A stretch of DNA of 64,000 nt. It comes from Diplonema japonicum (taxonomy: Eukaryota; Euglenozoa; Diplonemea; Diplonemida; Diplonemidae). The stretch spans positions 62,001 to 126,000 of the forward strand of contig OZ025700.1 in the NCBI GenBank assembly GCA_964019335.1. The letters are read 5' to 3'. Positions 40,873 through 50,168 of the stretch are shown here, one piece after another. The notes beneath the pieces are model-generated. The model did no database searches and was not told where the DNA came from. It worked only from the letters and a program-made list of their open reading frames with translations. Position 1 is the stretch's first letter. Every line of letters starts with the position of its first letter. The position numbers and the translations under genes were made by a program.

Positions 40873-41985
40873 CTAAGGCTGGTACTGGGGGCACAGCCTC
40901 TCAGGGGGTGCGGGTATCTTAAGAGCATTCTCAAGGTCTCCCAGCAACCCTGCCACGGAAGCAAACTGTGCTCCGTCCTGTGTGTCGAAGTCAGGGTCGC
41001 CCTCCCCCCACCAGTTCCAGCAGCTTGAGGGGTTCCATGCAGTGCTGGCGGACTGCGGGTAGATAACAACCATATTATTTGCCTCCGCGATGGTTTCAAG
41101 GGAACCATAGGCCCAGGTCATGGGGGTACCCCACGGGGCGCGACCGATGGCACCACACCCATGGTAGTGTACATGGATAGAGCACGCTGCAATGCTGTGC
41201 TTGCAGGCAGTGGGGACAAAGACATAGGCACAGGGAGACATCAATTGTTCTGCTCCGCTAGGAACGTAAGGCCGTATGTCAACAGTGGTGAGGTTTGGAA
41301 GCGATGCCTCGTGCGCAGGGGGCTTCAGGGGGCCTTTGATGTGGTGCAGCATTGTGCCAGACATGTCATACTCGCAATTATTTAGATAAGGCGGCCCGAG
41401 GTGGTTGCAGGCAGCACCCCGCGTGTCGTTGACGACCCATGCATGCTCTGAGGGGATGCTGAACTCAACAGCAGGCGACCCCCCATTGGCTTTGTACTGC
41501 GCATTGCATGCCTTCATGACGTTGGTGTACACAACAGTGTCCTCTGTTCCGCTGAACAACCAGTAAGGGCGGGCAGCAAGGTGCCCCACAGGGTCAATGT
41601 AGTTGTCGGCATCTCTTTGTAGCAAGTACTGCTGCATCTGCTCGCCGGCTGCGGTCCAATTGAACTCCTTTTGTGGTGTTCCACAAGTGCGCTTCTTGTC
41701 GTGCAGGGTGTTACATCCGTACGGCGAACCTGCTACGACACCGCAGCCCTCACATGACGCAGAGTACACCACGCTGTGAAGGGCGGCCATTGATCCGCCG
41801 CTACTTATCCCACTTATCGTGTGCAGGGGGGGCCAGCAGCGGAAGCATTCGCCGCAGTCGTCCCTGCAGTGCTGTGAGTCCCTGTCCAACCTGCATGATT
41901 GCGCGCATGCTGTGTTCTTGTTGCAGTCGCGGCACAGGCCCGAAACCACTGCGGAGACGAGCAACGCAAGCATCCCTCTGAGCAT
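40873..41985 (-). CDS. Secreted PHB-depolymerase-like esterase, circularly permuted (type II)
   Basis: 370 residues, no intron; signal peptide MLRGMLALLVSAVVSG. The lipase box GISSG (59-63, Ser61) lies near the N-terminus, then Asp149 in FSGTEDTVVY and His181 in PSEHAWV. The elements that come first in common PHB depolymerases stand at the C-terminus: VHYHGCG (oxyanion hole, 272-278), MVVIYPQ (305-311) and SCWNWWGEGD. This permuted order is known from type II and fungal (Penicillium funiculosum type) extracellular depolymerases. Many Cys suggest disulfides. Expected to hydrolyse short-chain polyhydroxyalkanoates outside the cell or in food vacuoles; other polyester or cinnamoyl substrates are possible. 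Confidence 0.82.
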   Translation of the reverse strand: MLRGMLALLVSAVVSGLCRDCNKNTACAQSCRLDRDSQHCRDDCGECFRCWPPLHTISGISSGGSMAALHSVVYSASCEGCGVVAGSPYGCNTLHDKKRTCGTPQKEFNWTAAGEQMQQYLLQRDADNYIDPVGHLAARPYWLFSGTEDTVVYTNVMKACNAQYKANGGSPAVEFSIPSEHAWVVNDTRGAACNHLGPPYLNNCEYDMSGTMLHHIKGPLKPPAHEASLPNLTTVDIRPYVPSGAEQLMSPCAYVFVPTACKHSIAACSIHVHYHGCGAIGRAPWGTPMTWAYGSLETIAEANNMVVIYPQSASTAWNPSSCWNWWGEGDPDFDTQDGAQFASVAGLLGDLENALKIPAPPERLCPQYQP

Positions 41986-42058
41986 AGGAAAGGGTGCGAA
42001 GAAGGAAGTCGACAAAAAAAAAAAAGTTACTACAAAATGGTTTTTTTTTAATTTTTCT

Positions 42059-42637
42059 CTACGCTTGAGATTCTTCTTCTCCTTCTATACCGCTCCGCGG
42101 CTCTTCGTGTTCCTCTCGTTCTTCTGCAACTGGTGTGCTTTTTACTTCTTCTTCTCGATCTCCTTCGTTGTCGCCATTCTCGGGCTCTCGATCCACCGCT
42201 GCTTTCTCACTCTCTTCCTCTTTCTTGTCTTCTACGCTATTCTCGGCAGTGTAACAACGGGGCTTACTGGAAGGCGAATGCAAGCACGGCTCGGAGCCTA
42301 TAAGGGTGGCCAGTGCTTGCTGTCGTTTAAAAAGGAGGCTGTGCTGCCGCTGCCATGCTTCGCGGGCAGGCTGCAGGTCTTGCGCGGTGTAGGATATCAT
42401 AGAAAGCGAAGGGTCTGGTCCCGTCCTGTCAGAACCTGGGTTCCTGTGGCAAAGACCACAAGTGGGAAGATTTGACGGGTTTTTAGCATAACCACACGCA
42501 CGGCAGCTCCAGCTCACGCCCTGTTGGGGTAGTGCAATTTTCCCATCTCTGTTGTGTTCTCCTTCAGCTTTTTCGGCTCGACTTTCTTCTCCAGTGTGTA
42601 TCGAAGTTCTCAAAGGGGAGATGTGTTTTGTTTGCAT
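42059..42637 (-). CDS. RanBP2-type zinc-finger protein, acidic tail
   Basis: 192 residues from MQTKHISPLRTS, no intron. Residues about 38-65 hold a single RanBP2 finger (WSCRACGYAKNPSNLPTC, LCHRN), a fold that binds ubiquitin or single-stranded RNA. The last 65 residues are Glu-rich and disordered. The same finger type ends the neighbouring Mlo fusion protein. The ATG directly follows a run of G and GAAGAAA. Confidence 0.65.
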   Translation of the reverse strand: MQTKHISPLRTSIHTGEESRAEKAEGEHNRDGKIALPQQGVSWSCRACGYAKNPSNLPTCGLCHRNPGSDRTGPDPSLSMISYTAQDLQPAREAWQRQHSLLFKRQQALATLIGSEPCLHSPSSKPRCYTAENSVEDKKEEESEKAAVDREPENGDNEGDREEEVKSTPVAEEREEHEEPRSGIEGEEESQA

Positions 42638-44790
42638 TTTCTTCCCCCCCCCCCCCCCCCGCTTTTGTACTTTCGGCGCTAAAAGCAACCACTATATAAA
42701 AGTAAAAAGAAGGAGGGGAAAAAAAAGGAAGAAACCGAAGACAAATAGCTTTGACCAAGACGAAATAATAATAATAATAAAAAAATTTTGAAAAATAAAA
42801 AAAAAAATAAAATAAAATAAAACCAAAGAAAGAAGAAGAAAAAAGTTTGAATACCATGGTGAAGGAGGGAAGACAATAACTTTTCTTTCTTTCTTTCATT
42901 CTTTCTTCGTGCACTCCTTTTTTTTTTGCTGTGAGTGTGTGGAGGGGGGGGGGGGGGGGGGGGGCACGGTGGAGTAGATAAAACAATAAATAGGGAAAGA
43001 GATAAGGAAAAAAGAATGAACGAAAATCGAGTTGAAAGACACAAACAGGGAAACACAAAAAGGGCACCTAATCTGGGGGGGGGGGGGGGGGGTTACCAAC
43101 TGACTTCCTCCCCCCCCCTTTTTTAAAGATATTTTGGAGTGGAGAATACGACATAAATCACGTCGGACGTGGGTGTGGGAAGGTGTGGGGGGTTCTTTAT
43201 TTATTGTTCCTCGTTCGCCCCAAACCTAGCAAAATGAGAACGAAAAAAAAAAAAAAAAAATCATATTGGTTACCCGACCCGGTTGGTACAACTAGGGTGG
43301 GGAGGGAGGGAGGGAGAGGAGGGGGGATACAGTATATTTTTTGCTCCATCGATATCATTAAGAAAGATGGAGGGATGACAAAACAACAAATAAATAAATC
43401 TTAAAAAAAAAGGGGGGGGGGAAGAGGAAAATTTTTTATTCTCTCGCTTTATACACCTTTCTTTGCTTTTTTTTTTCTTTCTTTTTTTTCTCTCTCTCTC
43501 TTTTTTTTTTTTTTTTTGCTTTATTCCCGTCGTTCCGCACCTAGACCTGTCCAAAGGTCTTGCCCCCAATACAAAACAAAAACAAAAACGAGCTCCTTTA
43601 GCTATGACAAAGAGGCACTTCTTGTTTTCTCTCTTTTTTTTTTTTTTTCTCTTTTTCTTTTTTCTCTTTTTTATATGGTCATATCCATCCAGCTGCTTGT
43701 GTAGTGGAAAATAGACTATATATTTTATTGGCCGATTTGTCACAGGGGGAGGGGGGTTTTTAAAAAGGAAAATACCAAAAAAAAAAAGAAAACAAAAAAG
43801 GAACAAAGGGGAGGGAAACAGGGTAAAAAGAAGAAGACAACTAGTGGTGTCAAGTAAGGGGGAAAGGAGAGAAGGCCGGGGGGAAAAAAAAAAGAAAAAA
43901 AAAGAAATAACATATCTCGTCTGGAAGATAAGTGCCCACAAAAGTACCAAGAGGCCATCTCCCTTATTTGAACTAACCCAACAACTTCTGCTTTTGCTAA
44001 AACAAGAGGAGTGCATCCCTTATTTAGACGACCTCAAAAATAATAATAAAAAAAAAAAAAAAATCATTCGGTTTTTTTTTCCTTCTTTTTCTATTTCTTT
44101 TTTGGGAGGGGAGAAGAACCCCACAGCCCTACCATTTACCCGTCTTTATTTTTTTTTTTTATGTACTAACCAAGGTAAAAATTTCGAATATTTTCGCCCT
44201 CCCCACACCTCCCCCGGTGGTGTCCTTCGTTGACGTACATTTCTTTTAAAAAAAAAAATAAGGGAGAAAAGCTGGTCTGTTCTGAGGTTTACATCTGGCC
44301 TCCTTTTCTTTTCCTGTTACTAAGGAAAGGAGTTTTTTTTTTTTTGATTTCGTGTTTTTTTTTTTTTTTTCTTTTCTTTTTCTCTCAATCCCTTGCTGAA
44401 TCTTTCAATGTGTAGTTGACCAATACCCCCCCATCCCTCTTCCTCTTTTTTTTTTTTTTTTTTTTTCCCATAACATTATACCGTAAAGTGAAAAAAAACC
44501 GACAAAAAATGTGGGGGGCATTTCATTTGTAAAAAAAGGGGGAGTATCAGGAAGTTTTGAGCAAATTTGGCACATTTCTTTTTTTTTTTTTTTTTTGCAT
44601 TTTCTTTTTTTTCCTTAGCAGGATAAAAAAAAAAAATAAAAATAAAAAAAAAAAAGAAGAGGAACCGGTAGTATCCCATTGTCCCCGTGTTGCACCAAGT
44701 CATCCCAGTTTTGTGCTGTTAAACTTTGTTTGTTCGTGCCGGGGTAAAACCAGGAGAAGTTTGTAAACCCGTAAAAAAAAAAAAATAGCT
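42638..44790. other. Low-complexity region without genes
   Basis: About 2.1 kb of long homopolymers (C18 near 42642, G18 near 42945, G17 near 43074, several T15-T20), AAAT and AAG microsatellites. Long open frames here are only Phe/Lys/Pro-rich translations of these tracts. No family recognised. Confidence 0.8.
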
Positions 44791-44793
44791 ATT

Positions 44794-44984
44794 TATTAAG
44801 TGAAAATAAGATAGCATTATTTCACGCGTGGTGGCAGGGGGTTTAACGAGTAGGGATCTTAGTTCACTCGCTTCGCTCGTGAACTAATATCCCGTTTACT
44901 TCACTCGCTGCGCTCGTGAAGTAAAAAGCTACGAGTTAAACCTGCCACCACAAGTGGAATAATGCTCTTATTTTCACTAATACG
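44794..44984. repeat. 190-bp palindromic element with two nested hairpins
   Basis: Arms at about 44794-44851 and 44932-44984 are inverted copies with few differences (AGTGAAAATAAGA, GCATTATT, GTGGTGGCAGG, TTTAAC). Between them are two smaller stems: AGTTCAC/GTGAACT around TCGCTTCGCTC and TTTACTTCAC/GTGAAGTAAA around TCGCTGCGCTC. No coding potential. Confidence 0.85.
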
Positions 44985-45062
44985 TTGTTTTATTTAACAA
45001 GAGCCGGGTTTCAAAGGGTGGGAGGTTACAGGGTTGGGATTTGGGTGTGTGGGAGCTACAAC

Positions 45063-45335
45063 GTCGCTAAATTTCAGTTTGTGCGACTCTTTTGTCCTCA
45101 TCCCGCTTGCAAACATGCAAGCTGCATATGCCTGACACATGTTGTAGGGGTCGCTGAATTTCACTGCCAGATACTCTTTCATTTGTTCCTGACTTAACAC
45201 CGAAGCTTTTTTTCGCCTCATGGCCTTCTTCAAAAGAAGTGCAACCCCGGGAAAGCTCTGCATTTTTTTACCGAAGTTTCGTTGGGTGATGGCGTTTATC
45301 TTGCTGTAACTTGCCCTAAACCTAGGTGGAATAGG
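45063..45335 (-). pseudogene. Tyrosine-recombinase fragment
   Basis: Minus-strand translation: RASYSKINAITQRNFGKK, then FPGVALLLKKAMRRKKASV, LSQEQMKEYLAVKFSD and YAACMFASGMRTKESHKLKF. This is the end of the core-binding domain and the first catalytic Arg box (TGxRxxEL-like: SGMRTKESHKLKFSDV) of a tyrosine recombinase of the Crypton/DIRS kind. The HxxR box and catalytic Tyr are missing: the frame runs into unrelated sequence (VVAPTHPNPNP) and stops at 44994. No start codon for the upstream part. Confidence 0.6.
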
Positions 45336-45336
45336 T

Positions 45337-45411
45337 GAAATTAGGCCCAGGAGTGAAATAATGTTACATTATTTCACGCTCGAACATTATTTCACTCCTG
45401 GGCCTAATTTC
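45337..45411. repeat. Perfect 29-bp inverted repeat
   Basis: Left arm begins GAAATTAGGCCCAGGAG and ends AATAATGTT (45337-45365); the right arm 45383-45411 is its exact reverse complement around a 17-nt spacer. The left arm directly follows the recombinase fragment. Confidence 0.95.
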
Positions 45412-45950
45412 AAGGTAACTGGGAGTGAAAATAAAGCTGGGAGTGACATAAAGTAAAATTTTATTTTCACTCCCACCCTAGAAAACCCGGCTCGAGTTAT
45501 ATATAAAAAAAAAAAAAAAAAAAAAAAAAAGAAGAAAGATGGGTTATGGAGCAGAGATGAATAAAAAACCTTGAGAAAATACAACAAAGTGAACAAAAAA
45601 AAAAAGAGATGAGATAAAGGAGGTTCCTGTGGAACGTCCCCCTTGCCTCTACTTATCTACCCCTTTCTCCCTTCTGGGGCCTTTCTTTCTTAGAAAGAGA
45701 AAAAGAATCTTTGTAAAGTACAATTTATTAGCACCCTTTCCCTCTCCCTTTACAAGTAAACCATCCGGCCTTTTTTCCCCCCTCCCCTGTTTCTTTTCTT
45801 TGCATGCTTCTTCTCGTTTCGGCGGGTACGGGGTTGTGCTAATTTTCTATAAATTATAAAAGGAGAGAGAGGAAACAACAACAACAACAACAACAAAAAA
45901 AAAAAAAAAAAAAAAAAAAAGATGGGGCTTTGATTGCGACACTAAGGCGT

Positions 45951-46115
45951 TAAGTGTGCAACGAAAACATGAACTATCTACTTGATTACAGGAGGCGCAC
46001 CTCGGCCGGGCTGTAGCTTCTTCCGCGTTCCGCGTCGTGTCCTTGATGACCGACGAGGAGGTCAACAGCGAACAACACATCTGATGTTATTCTTATATAT
46101 CCATGTTATCCCCAC
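45951..46115 (+). repeat. Dispersed repeat with conserved short peptide, copy A
   Basis: After an A run comes CTACTTGATTACAGG, then an open frame at 45992-46084 (EAHLGRAVASSAFRVVS, then LMTDEEVNSEQHI, stop) and a conserved tail (TTCTTATAT, CCATGTTATCCCCAC). The ACAG before the frame could be a 3' splice site. Confidence 0.65.
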
Positions 46116-46810
46116 ACTTTAAAAAAAAAAAAAAAAAAAAAAGCCATTTATCCACAACGAAATGAATTTTTATTGTCACGCTCTTTCTTTTTTCTTTTCT
46201 TCTTCTTTTCTTTTTCTTTTCTTCTTTTTTTTTTTTCTTTAAACTTCAAGAGAGCGACTCTAGAATTCATTTGGGGCGTGACATAACAGGTGGTTCTCTT
46301 TTTTTTCTCTTTTTCTTACTGCTCCACATTTTTACTTCATTCTTAGCAAAGATATCAAAAGAAAAGGGGGGCTGTTATAACACAGTGGTATATTCAACCA
46401 CTAGAAATAGGCCATAGACTTTTTCAATTTGGCTCATTTGGTGGCAAGTAAGTCGTTTTATTTCACGTTCGTCATTTGAGTCACTCACTCTTCACTGTTT
46501 TCACTGCTGTTTTTTTTTGGGGGGGTTTTCCCTAAGGTAATACGGGGTATTTTAAGGAGGTTTAAAGCACTTGTACCTTTAACGGCCGGAATGGCTCAAA
46601 ATACCCCCCACTCCAAAAAAGATTTTTCAAGGGGTTGGGTACATTTTCCCCATTCTGAAGCGCCATTAACCAGTTAAATAATGGCCATTTCGCGTTGAAT
46701 AATGAGGCTTAGTGAGTGAAGAAAATTGACAAAGAGTGAAACAAAAAAAAAAAAAAAAAAGACTTTGGCTGCTTATAAACCGCCTGACATACAAGCAACT
46801 CAGGCGTAGC

Positions 46811-46961
46811 CTCCTTGATTACAGGGGGCGCCCCGGGTAACCAAGATTCTGCGCTCGTGCAGTTTGCTGCCTGTTCGTCAGCCTACTGGTGATGACCGAC
46901 GAGGAGGTCAACAGCGAACAACACATCTGATGTACTTCTTATATTTCCATGTTATCCCCAC
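46811..46961 (+). repeat. Dispersed repeat with conserved short peptide, copy B
   Basis: Same plan as copy A: A run, CTTGATTACAGG, an open frame ending ARAVCCLFVSLLV-MTDEEVNSEQHI-stop, then TTCTTATAT and CCATGTTATCCCCAC. The DNA over the last 12 codons is identical to copy A, while the upstream codons differ but still encode a similar ARAV...VSL string. Confidence 0.65.
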
Positions 46962-47207
46962 GGGAGAAAATACTAGACAATTTAAGGTTTTTTTTTGCGT
47001 TTTCGCGCTCACTAGAATGTCCTGCGAAAAGAAGGAGAAAAAAAGGGGGGAAAAAAGAAGGGGGTAAAAACTTGATCTATTTTTTTTTTTAATTTTTATT
47101 TTTATTTTTTATAACGCGAGGAGGCTATACCGCATTTTCTAAAAACTACGGCGAGAGACCATTCTTTAGTTTTATAAGGGTCATATGGTCCTTAAAAAGG
47201 GCCACTT

Positions 47208-47510
47208 TTTTTTTTGCTAACTTTCAGTTTTTTTTCCGCTAAGGGTATTTTGAAGGCATTTTAAAGGCATTTTAAAAAAAACTCCAACCATCCGAAAAGT
47301 GCCCACAAATCACCCAAACCCCGGTTTTCGGCCTCAGAAGTGCCCAGGATCATGCTCTAATTTTTGGGGTCTCCCGTTTTGGTACCAAATCCAGATCCAG
47401 TGTGTCCTAAGTAATTCCTGTGGGGGTTTGGGTGGGTGGTTAGAGCTTTTTTTCAAGGGCCTAAAATGCCCTTAGCGAAAAAAAAAACTGAAGAATGGCA
47501 AAAAACGACC
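47208..47510. mobile_element. MITE-like element, about 0.3 kb, with 60-80-bp inverted ends
   Basis: Left end (about 47208-47288) has TTTCAGTTTTTTTTCCGC, TAAGGG, AAGGCATTTTA and AAAAAAACTCCAACC. The right end (about 47440-47510) is its inverted copy: GGTTAGAGCTTTTTTTC, AAAATGCCCTTAGCG, ACTGAAGAATGG. The central 150 bp is unique and non-coding. No target duplication could be fixed because both flanks are homopolymers. Confidence 0.65.
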
Positions 47511-47528
47511 CCCCCCCCCCCCCCTCTA

Positions 47529-47670
47529 GGCTATGTTGCCAAGGAAACGGACGTTTCCAAGCTTTTTTTTTGGGGGGGCCGTTTCCTACAGAAGGGAACA
47601 CGTTTCCTTAAGTATATGAAAAACAAGGAAACGGATGCGGAAACGTTTCCCCCGCCAACATAGCCCGGGG
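47529..47670. repeat. Fold-back element with GGAAACG repeats
   Basis: Outer arms GGCTATGTTG (47529) and CAACATAGCC (to about 47670). Inside, GGAAACG or its complement CGTTTCC occurs several times in both directions. The same end is found at the LVIVD unit junctions (3795-3837 and near 7030-7072). Confidence 0.7.
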
Positions 47671-47873
47671 GGGGGGGGGGGGGGGGGGAACCCAGTAAAA
47701 ATGCACTTCATACTTTATAAAAAAAAAAGAGAAAACTTCTTTTTCAAAAAAAAAAGGGGGGGAAGGGCAGGGGGACCGCACCAGCAGTTAAAAAAAAAGA
47801 AATAAAAACAAAATCACATATGATATCCCCATAAAAAAAAAAAAAAAACCCACAAAAAAAAAAAAAAAACCTA

Positions 47874-49537
47874 TCAACCACGGTCATTTGACAACTGGCG
47901 GAGCGATTTGAAACCACCTCCCCACAAGGCCTTGCTCGCCTCATAAATTATAGGCGGTTCGGCCCACATCGACCTAGGGATGGTGGTTTCCATTCTGGAC
48001 TCCAGAAAACCATCTATGTTCATCCAGGCCTCCTGTCTGGGCCAGTCGGAAAACAACATTTTCTCCAAAAACCTACGAGTGACAAGGTACCCATTAGCAC
48101 AACGATGCTGAGTCACGTTCCACAGAAGGCTGGAATACTTCGTTCCACCATAAGAGGAAGCGTGCTTGTTGAGACACCCACCAAGAAATATCACATCGAA
48201 CTCAGTGGGAAGAGGTGCCTCCGAGATTATCTTCGACACCAAGGACGGGAATTGCTTCACAAAAATACTGTCGTCCTAATTTTTTTTTTTTTTTTTTTCC
48301 CCCTCCAAACCTCGAGCACCAACCCAATACTCACATTCTTCTGGTAGAACTCTTCGTAAATCGAGAAATGCTGCGCCATGTTAGCCACCCTTCCCAAGAA
48401 CGCCTTATGAACTGTGGTCTTACGGGTGCGCATATCTCCGTCTCGAACCTCCTTCCAAACCTCCTTCTTCCCGCCAACCCATTCCAAAGTGTCTTCTCCA
48501 ATGGCTATGTCAGGCGCGCCTTTCCACAATTTCGACAAAACCGCTTTTTCACGAATAACACGGTCGCGGGTCCAGGAGTCTCGGAATGAAGCTTGCATGT
48601 TGACCATGCGTAACATTCCTTCCATGGCAAGCTGTCGTTCCGTGGCAGGTTTATAATGCGAGACTAATATTTGATCAACACCGGATGGCAGCCCGCCTGT
48701 GCAAGAATCGCCGATTGCAATGGCTTTGAAACCCCATTGCGCGCATGGTTGATTGTGAACAGCGATCCTAACTATCTTTACAGAATCGACCGGATCAATG
48801 TACACAATTTGCGTGCTGAGATGAGGAAAGGCTCGGGGCGATGAGAGGAGAACACTGTCCGAGTTAATAAACATATTTCCGTCGGAAGAGGTTAAAATAG
48901 TGATGTTTTGCGGGTCGCATTGCGTTCCTTGTAAATCGAAACCCAGAGCTTCTACACGGGTTGGGTTTTGAAGAGTGAGATCTATATGTGTAGGGGTTAC
49001 GGCTGCTGTTGGTTCGGGAGCCCATCGGCATCCATTGCAACTAATTTTAACAGATTCAACAGAAAAATTTTCGGTAGAGTCCAGTTCGAACTTCATATGC
49101 ATTGTAGGGTATGGGTGGAGGTACACTAGTGTAGGTTGGTTGTTTGCGGTGAATGTTCGTTTTTTAATCCAAGGCGCGTCGGATCGCTTTCCTTTAACGT
49201 ACAGAGTTCCGCTTGAGCCGCGGATGTTAACTGCTGACAGCGAGACTGTTTTTTTAAATGATGCTATGACCACCTTGTCTGAGACTTTCACGATATCATC
49301 CACTGTCATCGATTTGCATTTTCTATCGCCCGAGAGCTCTTCTGTTATTATAGTCACCAAGCCTCGGTTCGCGCAGGCGAAGTTTCCGCAAATTGCCATC
49401 TGATCGATCCTCAGCCCCCACGTTACCACGTCGAAAATTAGAAACGCTGCCACTATTAAAATCGTCAAATGGGACAGCCTCTTCTTCCAGACCCTTGCCT
49501 GCGGGGTTGTTCGGGTGTTGGTTAAAAAATTGTACAT
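47874..49537 (-). CDS. GT25-like glycosyltransferase, type II membrane protein, 2 exons
   Basis: Exons 48311-49537 and 47874-48275, with a 35-nt intron; 542 residues. A cytosolic MYNFLTNTRTT...KKR segment and a membrane span (LTILIVAAFLIFDVVTWGL) give Golgi type II topology. Residues about 45-290 are beta-rich lectin-like repeats (VESVKISCNGCRW, VEALGFDLQGTQC, VKIVRIAVHNQPC). The catalytic part reads MAQHFSIYEEFYQKNVSIGLVLE joined by the intron to DDSIFVKQF, giving the LVLEDD motif of GT25 (LPS-type/collagen galactosyltransferase) enzymes; GGTKY, ANGYLVTRRF and MNIDGFLE follow as in that family. Donor sugar and acceptor unknown. The ATG is preceded by 21 A. Confidence 0.72.
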
Positions 49538-50020
49538 TTTTTTTTTTTTTTTTTTTTGTGGAGGGGAAAAAAAAAAAAAAAAAAAAAAAGTTGTTTTTCT
49601 CTCTTTTTTTTTTTTTTCTCCCCTTTTTTTTCCCTTTTGTTGTTGTTAGGTGTGTGTGTGTTTTTCTTTATAGAAACGAGGGCGGAGAAAGAGAAAAGGA
49701 GGTTTTTTTTTTTTCTTTTTTTTTTTTTTTTATGAAACGTCTCATTATTATTTTCTTTCTTCTTCTTTTTTTCTTTCCCCCCGTACCCCCCTCCCCCCCC
49801 ACCTCCAATTGAAAAAAAAGGCTCAGATTAAACAAAAAACTGACGCTGCGTATTCTCCAAAACCCCGCAAAAAATTCGAATTAAGTCCGAATTGCTATAT
49901 TTTCGAAAAACCCTACCAAATTACCCCAATAGGCCTATAATCGGTCGGCCTAGTCGGTCGGCCTAGTCGATTACCGATCATGACTCTATGACTCATAATG
50001 ATTTCGGCTTATGAGATACG

Positions 50021-50055
<35 letters not shown>

Positions 50056-50166
50056 ATAAAAAAAGGAGCAAGCAGTGAAGGGACATTTTTTTTTTTTTTT
50101 TTTTTTTAAAGCACTGCGTGAGAACTACAGAAAATAAAAAAAGCAAATAAAAAAAAAATAAATAAA
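49538..50166. other. Low-complexity spacer
   Basis: No gene seen. Next to the GT25-like start stand A21, then CCCCTCCAC on the far side of which is a T26 tract (minus-strand sense: T26, CCCCTCCAC, A21, ATG). Near 49930-49975 is a short GTCGGCCTA direct repeat (GGTCGGCCTAGTCGGTCGGC). Confidence 0.75.
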
Positions 50167-50168
50167 TA

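Larger units (their letters stand above)
45001..45493. mobile_element. 493-bp element with 24-bp inverted ends
   Basis: Ends GAGCCGGGTTT...GGGTGGGAG (45001-45024) and its inverted copy at 45470-45493, with few mismatches. Inside are the tyrosine-recombinase fragment, a perfect 29-bp inverted repeat (45337-45365 / 45383-45411) and a 16-bp inverted repeat (45420-45435 / 45460-45475). No clear target duplication was found. Confidence 0.6.
45494..47207. other. Spacer with repeated segments, no minus-strand gene
   Basis: Contains two copies of a plus-strand repeat (45951-46115, 46811-46961), and between them A/T-rich DNA with TTTATTTCACG near 46458 and facing TCACTCACTCTTCACTG / TTAGTGAGTGAAGAAAA strings (46481 and 46709) that may be the ends of another inverted-repeat element. 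No protein-coding gene recognised. Confidence 0.6.

Noticed and set aside
43270-44016. 248-codon minus-strand open frame
   Set aside because: Made of poly-Lys, poly-Phe and poly-Pro from homopolymer DNA; no domain and no leader signal.
46481-46730. Possible inverted-repeat element (TCACTCACTCTTCACTG facing TTAGTGAGTGAAG)
   Set aside because: Matching ends are short and in A/T-rich DNA; no firm borders or coding remnant, so it was not listed as an element.
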